The position numbers were made by a program, and so were the translations under genes. 46,900 bases of DNA from Gammaproteobacteria bacterium UBA2168. Its GTDB lineage: Bacteria > Pseudomonadota > Gammaproteobacteria > Pseudomonadales > Azotimanducaceae. The stretch lies in contig DCWG01000017.1 in the NCBI GenBank assembly GCA_002327525.1, positions 1 to 46,900 of the forward strand, in the 5' to 3' direction. Shown here in pieces: positions 33,965 through 46,900 of the stretch (position 1 is its first letter; each line of letters opens with the position of its first letter). The notes under the pieces were generated by a model that worked only from the letters and a program-made list of their open reading frames with translations, ran no database searches and was not told where the DNA came from.

Positions 33965-35029
33965 CTACAGCGTATCCTGAGCCGGTTCGGGAATGACCAC
34001 CTCGCCAACATCGCCTCCGGTACTGGGCAGCAGTTCGACGCGTATGCGCCGTTCAATCTCTTCAGCTGTCTCGGGATTGGCTTCCAGATAATCCGAGGCA
34101 TTCTTGCGCCCCTGCCCTATGCGATCGTCGCCGTACGCATACCAGGCACCGGATTTCTCGACGATACCCTGCTGAACCCCCAGTTCCAGCACCTCGCCCA
34201 TATGATTGATGCCATTGCCGTAGAGGATCTGGAACTCCGCCTGCCTGAATGGCGGAGCGACCTTATTCTTGACCACCTTTACCCGGGTCTCGTTGCCGAC
34301 CACCTCCTCGCCTTCTTTCACCGCCCCGATGCGCCGGATATCGAGACGAACCGACGAATAGAACTTGAGCGCGTTGCCACCCGTCGTGGTCTCCGGCGAA
34401 CCGAACATCACCCCGATTTTCATGCGTATCTGGTTGATGAAAATCACAAGCGTATTGGACTGCTTGATGTTGCCGGTCATCTTTCTGAGTGCCTGGCTCA
34501 TCAATCGTGCCTGCAGACCGACGTGTGTATCGCCCATCTCCCCCTCGATCTCCGCCTTGGGCGTGAGTGCAGCCACAGAGTCGATAACCACCACATCCAC
34601 AGCACCCGAGCGCACGATCATGTCGCAGATCTCCAGTGCCTGTTCACCAGTATCGGGTTGCGATACCAGCAGGTCGTCCGTATCCACCCCGAGGGATTGC
34701 GCATAGATGGGATCGAGCGCGTGCTCAGCGTCGATGAACGCGCAAGTGCCGCCGGCTTTTTGCGCCTCCGCTACCACTTGCAGGGTGAGCGTGGTCTTGC
34801 CGGAAGATTCCGGTCCGTAGACTTCCACCACACGGCCCCTCGGCAGCCCGCCGATACCGAGCGCGATGTCCAGCGCCAGAGAACCGGTGGATATGGAGGG
34901 GATGGCCACCTGTTCCTTGTCACCCAGGCGCATCATGGATCCCTTGCCGAACTGCCGCTCGATCTGGGCGAGTGCGGCGTTCAGCGCGCGGTCGCGGTTA
35001 GCGTCGTCCTTGGGCTTGTCTTCGCTCAT
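33965..35029 (-). CDS. recA: Recombinase RecA
   Basis: The 354-residue RecA has Walker A GPESSGKT (72-79), the [11 protein letters not shown]alker B strand, the DNA-binding loop 1 and 2 segments ([22 protein letters not shown] and [24 protein letters not shown]) and an acidic C-terminus. It makes the strand-exchange filament and triggers LexA self-cleavage. Its upstream region carries a LexA box over the -10 element. It diverges from mutS. Confidence 0.98.
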   Translation of the reverse strand: MSEDKPKDDANRDRALNAALAQIERQFGKGSMMRLGDKEQVAIPSISTGSLALDIALGIGGLPRGRVVEVYGPESSGKTTLTLQVVAEAQKAGGTCAFIDAEHALDPIYAQSLGVDTDDLLVSQPDTGEQALEICDMIVRSGAVDVVVIDSVAALTPKAEIEGEMGDTHVGLQARLMSQALRKMTGNIKQSNTLVIFINQIRMKIGVMFGSPETTTGGNALKFYSSVRLDIRRIGAVKEGEEVVGNETRVKVVKNKVAPPFRQAEFQILYGNGINHMGEVLELGVQQGIVEKSGAWYAYGDDRIGQGRKNASDYLEANPETAEEIERRIRVELLPSTGGDVGEVVIPEPAQDTL

Positions 35030-35083
35030 GGTGGCTCTCTCTTATCTCTGCTTTGTGGTCTGGATGTGGGCAAAATGAGCGAG

Positions 35084-35114
35084 TACTGTATATTTAATCA
35101 GTATGTCCGGTCAA
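35084..35114 (-). promoter_or_regulatory. recA promoter with LexA (SOS) box
   Basis: TACTGTATATTTAATCAGTA (35084-35103) fits the CTG-N10-CAG LexA consensus almost perfectly. On the minus strand TTGACC (complement of 35109-35114) and TATACA (complement of 35087-35092) are spaced by 16 bp, so LexA would cover the -10 region. It lies about 60 bp upstream of the recA start. Confidence 0.85.
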
Positions 35115-35291
35115 TAGCGACGAGTGCATTTCGTACACGCCCAGGCGGCAAACAGTGCACTCGCTTGCGGGGCCTGTCGGCATCTGCTTCACTGCTCAAG
35201 TACGGCCAGCGCGCGGCCTGCGCACGGCCGGGAGAGGCTGTAGGGCACCGCGCATACCAACGCCGCAACGACGACAATAACGACCCGATCA

Positions 35292-37871
35292 ATGACACGA
35301 AGCAACGCGCAAGAAACCGGAGTGTCTGGCCACACTCCCATGATGCGCCAATATCTGACCATCAAGGCACAGCACACCGACCACCTGCTGTTCTACCGCA
35401 TGGGAGATTTCTATGAGCTGTTCTACGATGACGCGAAACGCGCGGCGAGTCTGCTCGACATCACGCTCACCGCGCGCGGCCAGTCCGCGGGAGAACCCAT
35501 TCCCATGTGCGGAGTGCCTTATCATGCCGCCGATGGTTATCTGGCGCGGCTGGTGAATCTGGGCGTGTCCGTAGCCATCTGTGAGCAGATCGGAGATCCG
35601 GCCACCAGCAAAGGACCCGTCGAGAGGCGCGTACAGCGCATCGTCACGCCGGGTACGCTCACCGACGAGGCGCTGCTCGACGCCAACGACGACAGCCTGC
35701 TGATGTCGGTTTCGCCACATCCCGGCGGCTATGCCGCAGCAACCTTGAATCTCAATAGCGCAGCACTGCACATCGCCGATCTCGAAAGCGCGGAAGCATT
35801 GCGTTCGGAGATTGCCCGCCTGCAACCCAGCGAGATACTCACTCCCGCAGACCTGCAGGTACTGCAGGGCGTGGATGTCGCGATTACCATACGTGACGCC
35901 CTGAGCTTCGATGCTGACATCGGTTATCGCCGACTCACTCAACACCTGGGCGTCAGGGATCTGCGAGCCTTCGAAATCGAATCCGGAGAACCCGGCGTCG
36001 GTGCGGCGGCGGCGGTGCTGACCTACGCCCAGCAGACCCAGTGCCAGGATCTCGCGCACATCGACCGGATCACGCGCATACCGACTGCCGAATTCGTCAC
36101 CCTCGACAATCACAGCCGGCGCAACCTCGAGATCGACCGACGCATCGACGGCAGCGAGCAACACACGCTCTATGCGCTGCTCAACACCGCCGTCACGCCG
36201 ATGGGCGCCAGACTGCTGCGGCGCTGGCTGAACGCGCCCCTGCGCGATCACGGCGCGATACGCGCACGCCAGCAAGCCGTCACGGTCATGTTGGACCACG
36301 GTGCTGAAGCGCTACGTGTTCATCTCGCACCCTTCGGCGACATGGAGCGCATCGTCGGGCGCATCGCGCTCGGCTCCGCCACACCAAGGGATCTGGTGCG
36401 TCTGCGCGCCGGACTCGATGCGCTGCCCGAATTGCACGGCGCAATCGACAGCCTCGATGCGCAGCGCATCACGGCACTACTCGGCCAGCTACCGGGATTC
36501 GACTCCGAAGCCCGGTTGCTGCATGCGGCCATCGTGGATAACCCACCGGCCACGACACGAGAAGGGGGTGTGCTCGCCGCCGGATACCACGAGGAACTGG
36601 ATAGACTACGAGCATTGACTACAGATACCGCAGACTGGCTGGCCGCTCTCGAACAACGCGAACGCGAACGTACCGGCATCGTCACTCTGAAGGTAGGCTA
36701 CAACCGCGTGCACGGCTACTACATAGAAACCAGCCGCGCGGCGGTGGGTGAGATCCCGGCGGAGTACGTGCGCCGGCAAACGCTCAAGAACGCCGAACGC
36801 TACATCACCCCGGAGCTGAAGGCGTTCGAGGACGAGGCTCTGACAAGCCAGGCGCGCGCCCTGAAACTGGAGAAGCAACTCTACGAACAGCTGATCGAGA
36901 GTCTTGCCAGGCACGCGCGACGCCTGCACGCCTGCGCGGAGGCCGTGGCCGAGCTCGATGTGCTGGCCGCTTTCGCCGAACGTGCCTTCGCGCTGGACTG
37001 GTGTGCGCCCGCGTTCACCGACGAGCGCGGCATTCGCATCGACGACGGCTGGCATCCGGTGATCAGGGTCATCAGCGACGATCCCTTCATCCCCAACAGT
37101 CTGCATCTGGATGAACAGCGCACAATGCTCATCATCACCGGCCCCAACATGGGCGGTAAATCGACCTACATGCGCCAGTCGGCGCTCATCGTTCTGCTAG
37201 CCTGCACCGGCAGCTACGTACCGGCCCGGGCATGCGAAATCGGGCCCATCGATCGCATATTCACGCGCATCGGCGCCTCCGACGACCTCACGGGCGGACG
37301 CTCGACCTTCATGGTCGAGATGACGGAAACCGCCAATATCCTGCACAACGCCACCGGCGAGAGTCTGGTGCTGCTCGATGAGATCGGCCGGGGCACCAGC
37401 ACCTACGACGGTCTCGCTCTGGCATGGGCCACGGCCTCGGACCTCGCGCAACGGAGCTCCGCACTGACACTGTTCGCCACGCACTATTTCGAACTCACCG
37501 CACTCCCGGACCAAATCGCGACCGCGGCCAATGTGCATCTGTCCGCCGCAGAACACGAGGGCCGCATAGTGTTCATGCACCAGGTACGCGAGGGTGCGGC
37601 CAGCCAGAGCTACGGTGTACAGGTGGCGCGGCTCGCTGGTATTCCGGACCATGTGCTGCGCGATGCACAAGCGCGCCTGCGCGCCCTCGAACTCGACCAG
37701 GCGGCCTCGCACCCGGCGCAGACCGATCTTTTCGCCGGCGGCGCAGCGACGCAGCCCCCTGTGGGACGCAACGAACTGACTGAAGCCCTCGATGCAATCG
37801 ACCCGGAGGGTCTCAGTCCGAGGCAGGCACTCGATGTATTGTTCACGCTCAAGAAGCTGCGAGCCAAATAA
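35292..37871 (+). CDS. mutS: DNA mismatch repair protein MutS
   Basis: The 859-residue mismatch-recognition ATPase has the mismatch-binding FYRMGDFYE motif (Phe40, Glu42), the connector and lever domains, Walker [10 protein letters not shown] (about 617-625), [14 protein letters not shown] and [10 protein letters not shown] short C-terminal dimerisation segment follows. An internal ATG at residue 17 ([21 protein letters not shown]) is an alternative start. The pncC/cinA gene often found between recA and mutS is absent. Confidence 0.97.
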   Translation: MTRSNAQETGVSGHTPMMRQYLTIKAQHTDHLLFYRMGDFYELFYDDAKRAASLLDITLTARGQSAGEPIPMCGVPYHAADGYLARLVNLGVSVAICEQIGDPATSKGPVERRVQRIVTPGTLTDEALLDANDDSLLMSVSPHPGGYAAATLNLNSAALHIADLESAEALRSEIARLQPSEILTPADLQVLQGVDVAITIRDALSFDADIGYRRLTQHLGVRDLRAFEIESGEPGVGAAAAVLTYAQQTQCQDLAHIDRITRIPTAEFVTLDNHSRRNLEIDRRIDGSEQHTLYALLNTAVTPMGARLLRRWLNAPLRDHGAIRARQQAVTVMLDHGAEALRVHLAPFGDMERIVGRIALGSATPRDLVRLRAGLDALPELHGAIDSLDAQRITALLGQLPGFDSEARLLHAAIVDNPPATTREGGVLAAGYHEELDRLRALTTDTADWLAALEQRERERTGIVTLKVGYNRVHGYYIETSRAAVGEIPAEYVRRQTLKNAERYITPELKAFEDEALTSQARALKLEKQLYEQLIESLARHARRLHACAEAVAELDVLAAFAERAFALDWCAPAFTDERGIRIDDGWHPVIRVISDDPFIPNSLHLDEQRTMLIITGPNMGGKSTYMRQSALIVLLACTGSYVPARACEIGPIDRIFTRIGASDDLTGGRSTFMVEMTETANILHNATGESLVLLDEIGRGTSTYDGLALAWATASDLAQRSSALTLFATHYFELTALPDQIATAANVHLSAAEHEGRIVFMHQVREGAASQSYGVQVARLAGIPDHVLRDAQARLRALELDQAASHPAQTDLFAGGAATQPPVGRNELTEALDAIDPEGLSPRQALDVLFTLKKLRAK

Positions 37872-37946
37872 TCTCGGATTGGGGTTTTCCGAGCACTATG
37901 GTTACGGTATAGAATACCCAGCTTTTGCACCACAGCGAGGTTAAAC

Positions 37947-38270
37947 ATGACATTCGTCGTCGGCGAAAACTGCATCAAGTGTAAGCACACCGATTGCGTC
38001 GAGGTCTGTCCGGTAGACTGCTTCTACGAGGGGCCCAACATGCTCGTCATCCACCCCGATGAGTGCATAGATTGTGCACTGTGTGAGCCCGAATGCCCTA
38101 TAGACGCGATCTTCTCCGAGGACGAGTTGCCGGACGATCAGCAGGATTTCCTGGAACTAAACGAAGAGCTGTCCAACGTCTGGCCCAACATCACGGAAAG
38201 TAAGGAACCTCCCGAGGACGCCGACGACTGGGACGGCACGGAAGGCAAGCGGGATATGCTGGAACGCTAA
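37947..38270 (+). CDS. fdxA: Seven-iron ferredoxin FdxA
   Basis: The 107-residue ferredoxin has Cys9, Cys17 and Cys50 for a [3Fe-4S] cluster and Cys21, Cys40, Cys43 and Cys46 for a [4Fe-4S] cluster, the same spacing as Azotobacter ferredoxin I, plus an acidic C-terminal tail. It carries electrons in the cytoplasm; its partner here is unknown. It follows mutS by 75 bp, an order common in gammaproteobacteria. A CTCGG/CCGAG hairpin lies in the gap. Confidence 0.95.
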   Translation: MTFVVGENCIKCKHTDCVEVCPVDCFYEGPNMLVIHPDECIDCALCEPECPIDAIFSEDELPDDQQDFLELNEELSNVWPNITESKEPPEDADDWDGTEGKRDMLER

Positions 38271-38287
38271 GCCTCCGTACTTCGAGC

Positions 38288-39001
38288 TCACCGCTTGCCC
38301 AGTAACGAGCGCGGGCTGACCGGTTCACCACGCTTACGTATCTCGAAATGCATCGACTGAGTCCTGCGCAGTGTGGAGCTCAGATCGGCGATCACCGCCC
38401 GTCTGCTCAGTCTATCCCCCTCGGAAACCCGTACCTCGGCATTGATGCTGTAGGCAGACAGGTACTCGTCTCCGTGCCTGACGATAACGAGTCTCAGGTA
38501 TCCGCCCAGACCGTTTCCGGAATACACCACCTCACCCGGCGCCGCCGTCACGATGCGCGCTCCGCCGTTGAGCTCAAAATCAAGCCCGGGATTCTCGCGA
38601 CCATATTCCTTCACTATCCTGCCAGACGACGGCCAGCGCCAGCTGATGTCAGGGCTTGCGATCTTACCGGTGTCGCGACGCTTTGCCGGTCTGGTTGGTG
38701 GGGCGCGGCCTGTGTCGCCGCTCTCACCGGGTACTGCTTTCAGGCGTAATTTCTGGCCAGGATAGATGGTATACGGTGGACTGAGGCCATTGGCACTCGC
38801 CACCGATGGGACATCGAGATGATAGCGGTACGCAATGGAATACAGCGTATCTCCCGGCCGTACCCTGTAATGCGTCGCCGATGCCCTGTCGACCGGCGAG
38901 CGTTCTGTCACCACGGGCGAGCCCGGGCCGGCACAACCACCCGCGATCAGAGTGCAGAGTGTGAGCCCAATCGTCAGTGTTCGAGTCGAGACAACATCCA
39001 T
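38288..39001 (-). CDS. nlpD: NlpD-like LysM/M23 lipoprotein (degenerate peptidase)
   Basis: The 237-residue protein starts MDVVSTRTLTIGLTLCTLIAGGC with a lipoprotein-type signal (Cys23), then a LysM domain (HYRVRPGDTLYSIAYRYHLDV...GLSPPYTIYPGQKLRL, about 43-87) and a LytM/M23 domain. The zinc ligands are mostly lost: GLDFEL in place of H-x-D, and SAYSIN where active enzymes have SAYAH. Like E. coli NlpD it is probably an outer-membrane activator of amidase AmiC. The start at 39001 overlaps the end of the DUF368 gene by 28 bp. rpoS, the usual next gene, is absent. Confidence 0.9.
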   Translation of the reverse strand: MDVVSTRTLTIGLTLCTLIAGGCAGPGSPVVTERSPVDRASATHYRVRPGDTLYSIAYRYHLDVPSVASANGLSPPYTIYPGQKLRLKAVPGESGDTGRAPPTRPAKRRDTGKIASPDISWRWPSSGRIVKEYGRENPGLDFELNGGARIVTAAPGEVVYSGNGLGGYLRLVIVRHGDEYLSAYSINAEVRVSEGDRLSRRAVIADLSSTLRRTQSMHFEIRKRGEPVSPRSLLGKR

Positions 39002-39840
39002 ATGCCGAAGATACCAGCGACCATCGCCATCAGGGTAGCCACCGCTCGTGCCGGTTCTCCAGTGGCAGCGGCCCACGCGTCAGGCGCATAGAGCGTCTCC
39101 TGAAACTGCCAGGGCCACAGTCGGACGGCGGCGCCGGCCATAAAGCCCGTGAGCAGGGCGAGCAGCGGTTCGCGAACACGCATCATCAGATAGTTGAGCA
39201 GACGCGAGAAGGACATGAGCCCAACAAGACAGCCGAGCACGAATACGCCGATCACGAGAAAGTCGAAGTGACTGACCGCGGTGAGCACTGGCTGATAGAT
39301 ACCGATCACCAGCAGCAGGAAACTGCCCGACACCGCAGGGAGAATCCATGCACACACAGCCAGGGCGCCGCCGATGAAGTAGATTGCCAGTGTGGCATCC
39401 AGATTACCCGGCACGATACGCGTACTCAAGAATCCGAGCACGACCCCCAGCACACCGATGCTGCCGAGCAGCCGCACACTGCGGGCCCGCCCGATCATCA
39501 CCACCGATGCGGCGATGAGGCCGAAGAAAAAACCCCACACCACCGTGGGCGTCATCTCAAGGGCATGGACCAACGCCCGTGCGAACAGCAGCACCGCGGT
39601 GAGCATGCCGGCCACCAGGCACAGTAGAAAGCCCAGATTGTGGGTTCGCCAGAACCCGCGCGGGTCCCGCAATGCTTCGCCGAGCGATGCCGGTCTGAAT
39701 TGCGCCAGACTCGTTACCAGCTCTTCGTAGATTCCCGTCACGAATGCGATGGTACCCCCGGAAACACCGGGCACGACCTCTGCCACACCCATAGCCATAC
39801 CGCGTGCGAAGACACCCATCCAGCGTTTCCCCCTGATCAT
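38974..39840 (-). CDS. DUF368 (PopT-type) undecaprenyl-phosphate translocase
   Basis: This 288-residue polytopic membrane protein has the DUF368 N-terminal signature MGVAEVVPGVSGGTIAFVTGIYEEL and a second similar LPAVSGSFLLLVIGIYQPV segment (an internal repeat), with about eight to nine helices. DUF368 proteins have been shown in other bacteria to move undecaprenyl phosphate back across the membrane for reuse in cell-wall and O-antigen synthesis. It sits between pcm (4-bp overlap) and nlpD, where surE would normally precede pcm. Confidence 0.9.
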   Translation of the reverse strand: MIRGKRWMGVFARGMAMGVAEVVPGVSGGTIAFVTGIYEELVTSLAQFRPASLGEALRDPRGFWRTHNLGFLLCLVAGMLTAVLLFARALVHALEMTPTVVWGFFFGLIAASVVMIGRARSVRLLGSIGVLGVVLGFLSTRIVPGNLDATLAIYFIGGALAVCAWILPAVSGSFLLLVIGIYQPVLTAVSHFDFLVIGVFVLGCLVGLMSFSRLLNYLMMRVREPLLALLTGFMAGAAVRLWPWQFQETLYAPDAWAAATGEPARAVATLMAMVAGIFGIWMLSRLEH

Positions 39841-40502
39841 GAGGTGCGTACGCCTTTCAGCATAGGTACGAAACGAACGTATTCCACCACCGTCTCGACA
39901 TAGCCGTCTTCCGTGCGGTCGATGACCTTGAGCTCCTGCATGCCGCCGTCACCTACCGGAACAATCATCCGCCCACCCACTTCGAGTTGTTCGAGCAGGG
40001 TATCGGGCAATGATCGAGGTGCCGCCGTAACCAGAATACCGCTGAACGGTGCCTGCTCCGGCCAGCCTCGATAACCGTCTCCGACACGCGCCACCACGTT
40101 GGGAAGACCCATCGCATCGAAGCGCAGGCGCGCCCGCTGCATCAGCGGCTCGACCCGCTCGATGCTGAACACGCGCTGACACAACGCAGACAGAATGGCT
40201 GTCTGATACCCCGATCCGGTACCGAGTTCCAGCACCCGGCCACGCACCTCGTTCAACAGCGTCGCCGTCATCAGTGCCACGACAAGCGGTTGCGAGATGG
40301 TCTGTCCATGACCGATGGGCAGCGCCGTGTCCTCGTAGGCCCGGTGCGACAGCGCCTCGTCGATGAAAATGTGCCGTGGTGTGCTCGCCATCGCATCGAG
40401 CACGCCGGGATGCTCGATACCCTGCTCACGCAAACGCGCAACGAGCCGATCGCGCGTGCGTTGCGACGTCATGCCGATTCCCCTGAGATCGAACTCACTC
40501 AA
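39837..40502 (-). CDS. pcm: Protein-L-isoaspartate O-methyltransferase
   Basis: Pcm methylates isoaspartyl residues of damaged proteins, using S-adenosylmethionine. The 221-residue protein shows the family segments PRHIFIDEALSHRAYEDTALPIGHGQTISQPLVVALMT, LELGTGSGYQTAILSAL (SAM-binding) and ILVTAAPRSLPDTLLEQLEVGGRMIVPVG. It overlaps truD and the DUF368 gene by 4 bp each. Confidence 0.96.
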   Translation of the reverse strand: MSEFDLRGIGMTSQRTRDRLVARLREQGIEHPGVLDAMASTPRHIFIDEALSHRAYEDTALPIGHGQTISQPLVVALMTATLLNEVRGRVLELGTGSGYQTAILSALCQRVFSIERVEPLMQRARLRFDAMGLPNVVARVGDGYRGWPEQAPFSGILVTAAPRSLPDTLLEQLEVGGRMIVPVGDGGMQELKVIDRTEDGYVETVVEYVRFVPMLKGVRTS

Positions 40503-41439
40503 TTTTCGAGCGCCTCGTCAGTCACCTGAAACACTGCTCCCAGATAGGTTGTCGCATAGGAGCCGGCGGGCAGGCTGAACGCCAGTACCACACCGTCACC
40601 ATCGCCACAGGGTCTCGCGGTCATAGCGCTTGCCTGTACCATCAGCGACCTGCGATCCTGTCTCACACCGGCATGCTCAAGACCCTCGCACACCTCACAC
40701 CAGGGCGCCAGCGCCGCTTGCTCGATAACCGCGGCCTCGCCACCCGTCGGACTACGACCGCGCCCCCACAGCGGCCCAGTCGGATACACACCCTCCAGCA
40801 CGTCGCCGTCCACCGCCTCGCTCCAGTTTGCGGCGCGTACCCGAGCAGCCAGCACCTCGTTGAATAACAGACTGCGCAGCACCGAGAGATGCAACCCACG
40901 CCGGAATGCGCTCACGCGGTGGCGCCGGCGCTCGGCCAGCCACGACCGTGCGGATGCGATGTTGTCATGCCCGAAGCGCTGGTAGCCGAAGAAATTGGGA
41001 ACACGATCCGGTAACTCGGGAACGACACTCGCCTCGCGCAAACGAATTTCAAAATGATTACCGGCGAGCTCGCCGCGGCGCAGTTTCTTGCGTCCTCGGT
41101 GTTTAGCCAGCACCTCGAACGCTGCCGACGCTGGCGGCACATCCTCCGTTGTGCTCGGCACGCTGAACCACTGCCGGGTCACCGCGTGGCGATCTTTCAT
41201 ACCAGCATAGCCCACATCGCGCATCGGACAGCCGTAGTAGGAGGCGATCCACCGCGCCGCATCCGCTGTACTCACACCCTCTTTGCGTACCTCGAGATAC
41301 AGGTGCTCACCGTCCTCCTCCGCGCGCGGGAGGGGTAACTCCTCCACTGTGAAGTCCCCGTTTTTTCGTCGGATCACAGCCCGGGGTGCCCCGGCTGGCC
41401 GTGTGGTCGGCCAGTCCGGAACGCACGATGCGCTCGGCG

Positions 41440-41443
<4 letters not shown>
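40499..41443 (-). CDS. truD: tRNA pseudouridine(13) synthase TruD
   Basis: TruD makes pseudouridine 13 in tRNA-Glu. The 314-residue protein has the catalytic Asp in GYAGMKDRHAVTRQWFS, NHFEIRLRE, the FFGYQRFG motif and the C-terminal PAGSYATTYL. It starts with GTG at 41443, overlapping the ftsB stop by 4 bp (GTGA). In many gammaproteobacteria ispD and ispF lie between ftsB and truD; here they are missing. Confidence 0.95.
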
Positions 41444-43837
<2,394 letters not shown>

Positions 43838-43838
43838 T

Positions 43839-46835
<2,997 letters not shown>

Positions 46836-46836
<1 letters not shown>

Positions 46837-46900
46837 CAGTCCGGGTAACTCAGCCCCACGCGGTCGCGCCCGAACTCGCGATACAGCTGCCGGAGCAGTT
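46836..46900 (-). CDS. 3' end of an unidentified gene upstream of tilS (partial)
   Basis: The last 20 codons before a TGA at 46836-46838 read LLRQLYREFGRDRVGLSYPD on the minus strand. In Pseudomonas and relatives accA precedes tilS, but this ending does not look like the AccA C-terminus I know, so I leave it unnamed. The one-base overlap with tilS suggests cotranscription. Confidence 0.5.

Noticed and set aside
33929..35416. 495-codon plus-strand frame opposite recA
   Set aside because: It mirrors recA and runs into mutS; composition (rich in His, Arg) is typical of an antisense shadow.
35289..36299. 336-codon minus-strand frame inside mutS
   Set aside because: Antisense shadow of mutS with no recognisable domain or start signal.

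Overview
The window carries a chromosomal segment of a GC-rich gammaproteobacterium. Conserved Gammaproteobacteria neighbourhoods support this: dnaX-ybaB-recR followed by rnd-ycgL-ycgN, recA-recX-alaS-lysC, mutS-fdxA, and tilS-pyrG-kdsA-eno-ftsB-truD-pcm-nlpD. lpxC and kdsA show that it makes lipopolysaccharide. I cannot name the genus. Gene content is compatible with Chromatiales/Ectothiorhodospiraceae-like lineages or a related uncultured group, but that is inference.

Layout. Positions 1-549: a decayed DUF3570 outer-membrane gene. 558-3232: lpxC and, divergently, dusA plus a TerB-like gene. 3275-4893: a two-gene phosphatase/STAS signalling pair. 5000-5942: a scar made of two broken transposase remnants (ISNCY and IS481 families). 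6020-6358: a lone precursor gene of the HvfA family (copper-binding, thioamide/oxazolone-modified peptides) with EGKCG repeats and no maturation genes in the window. 6590-10282: hrpA. 10391-10489: a probable small RNA with its own terminator. 10633-12694: a MoxR ATPase/VWA pair. 12858-17571: the dnaX operon running on to rnd, ycgL, ycgN and a small membrane protein. 17595-18302: a GDPD phosphodiesterase. 18274-21975: a phage-shock (psp) region with a good sigma-54 promoter, pspA, pspB, pspC, a frameshifted GIN-domain gene and a second PspB-like protein, with pspF divergent. 21983-23999: an MFS transporter and a DedA/VTT protein. 24051-24141: tRNA-Ser(GCU), followed by a perfect 16-bp-arm hairpin and a repeat-rich stretch. 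24507-27176: a three-gene operon of an SCP2-like protein, a ferritin-like protein that has lost its metal ligands, and a ligand-complete paralogue. 27177-28272: no confident gene. 28273-37871: CoA-transferase, lysC, alaS, recX and recA, with mutS divergent. 37947-46900: fdxA, then the long nlpD-to-tilS operon on the minus strand.

Most of the window is housekeeping: replication and repair (dnaX, recR, recA, mutS), tRNA modification and charging (dusA, truD, tilS, alaS, tRNA-Ser), envelope synthesis (lpxC, kdsA, ftsB, DUF368, nlpD) and stress response (psp, the SOS box of recA). The less ordinary parts are the SCP2/pseudo-diiron/diiron operon, the orphan HvfA-type precursor beside an insertion-sequence scar, the candidate small RNA, the extended and partly broken psp operon, and conserved operons from which usual members (csrA, ispD, ispF, surE, rpoS) are missing.
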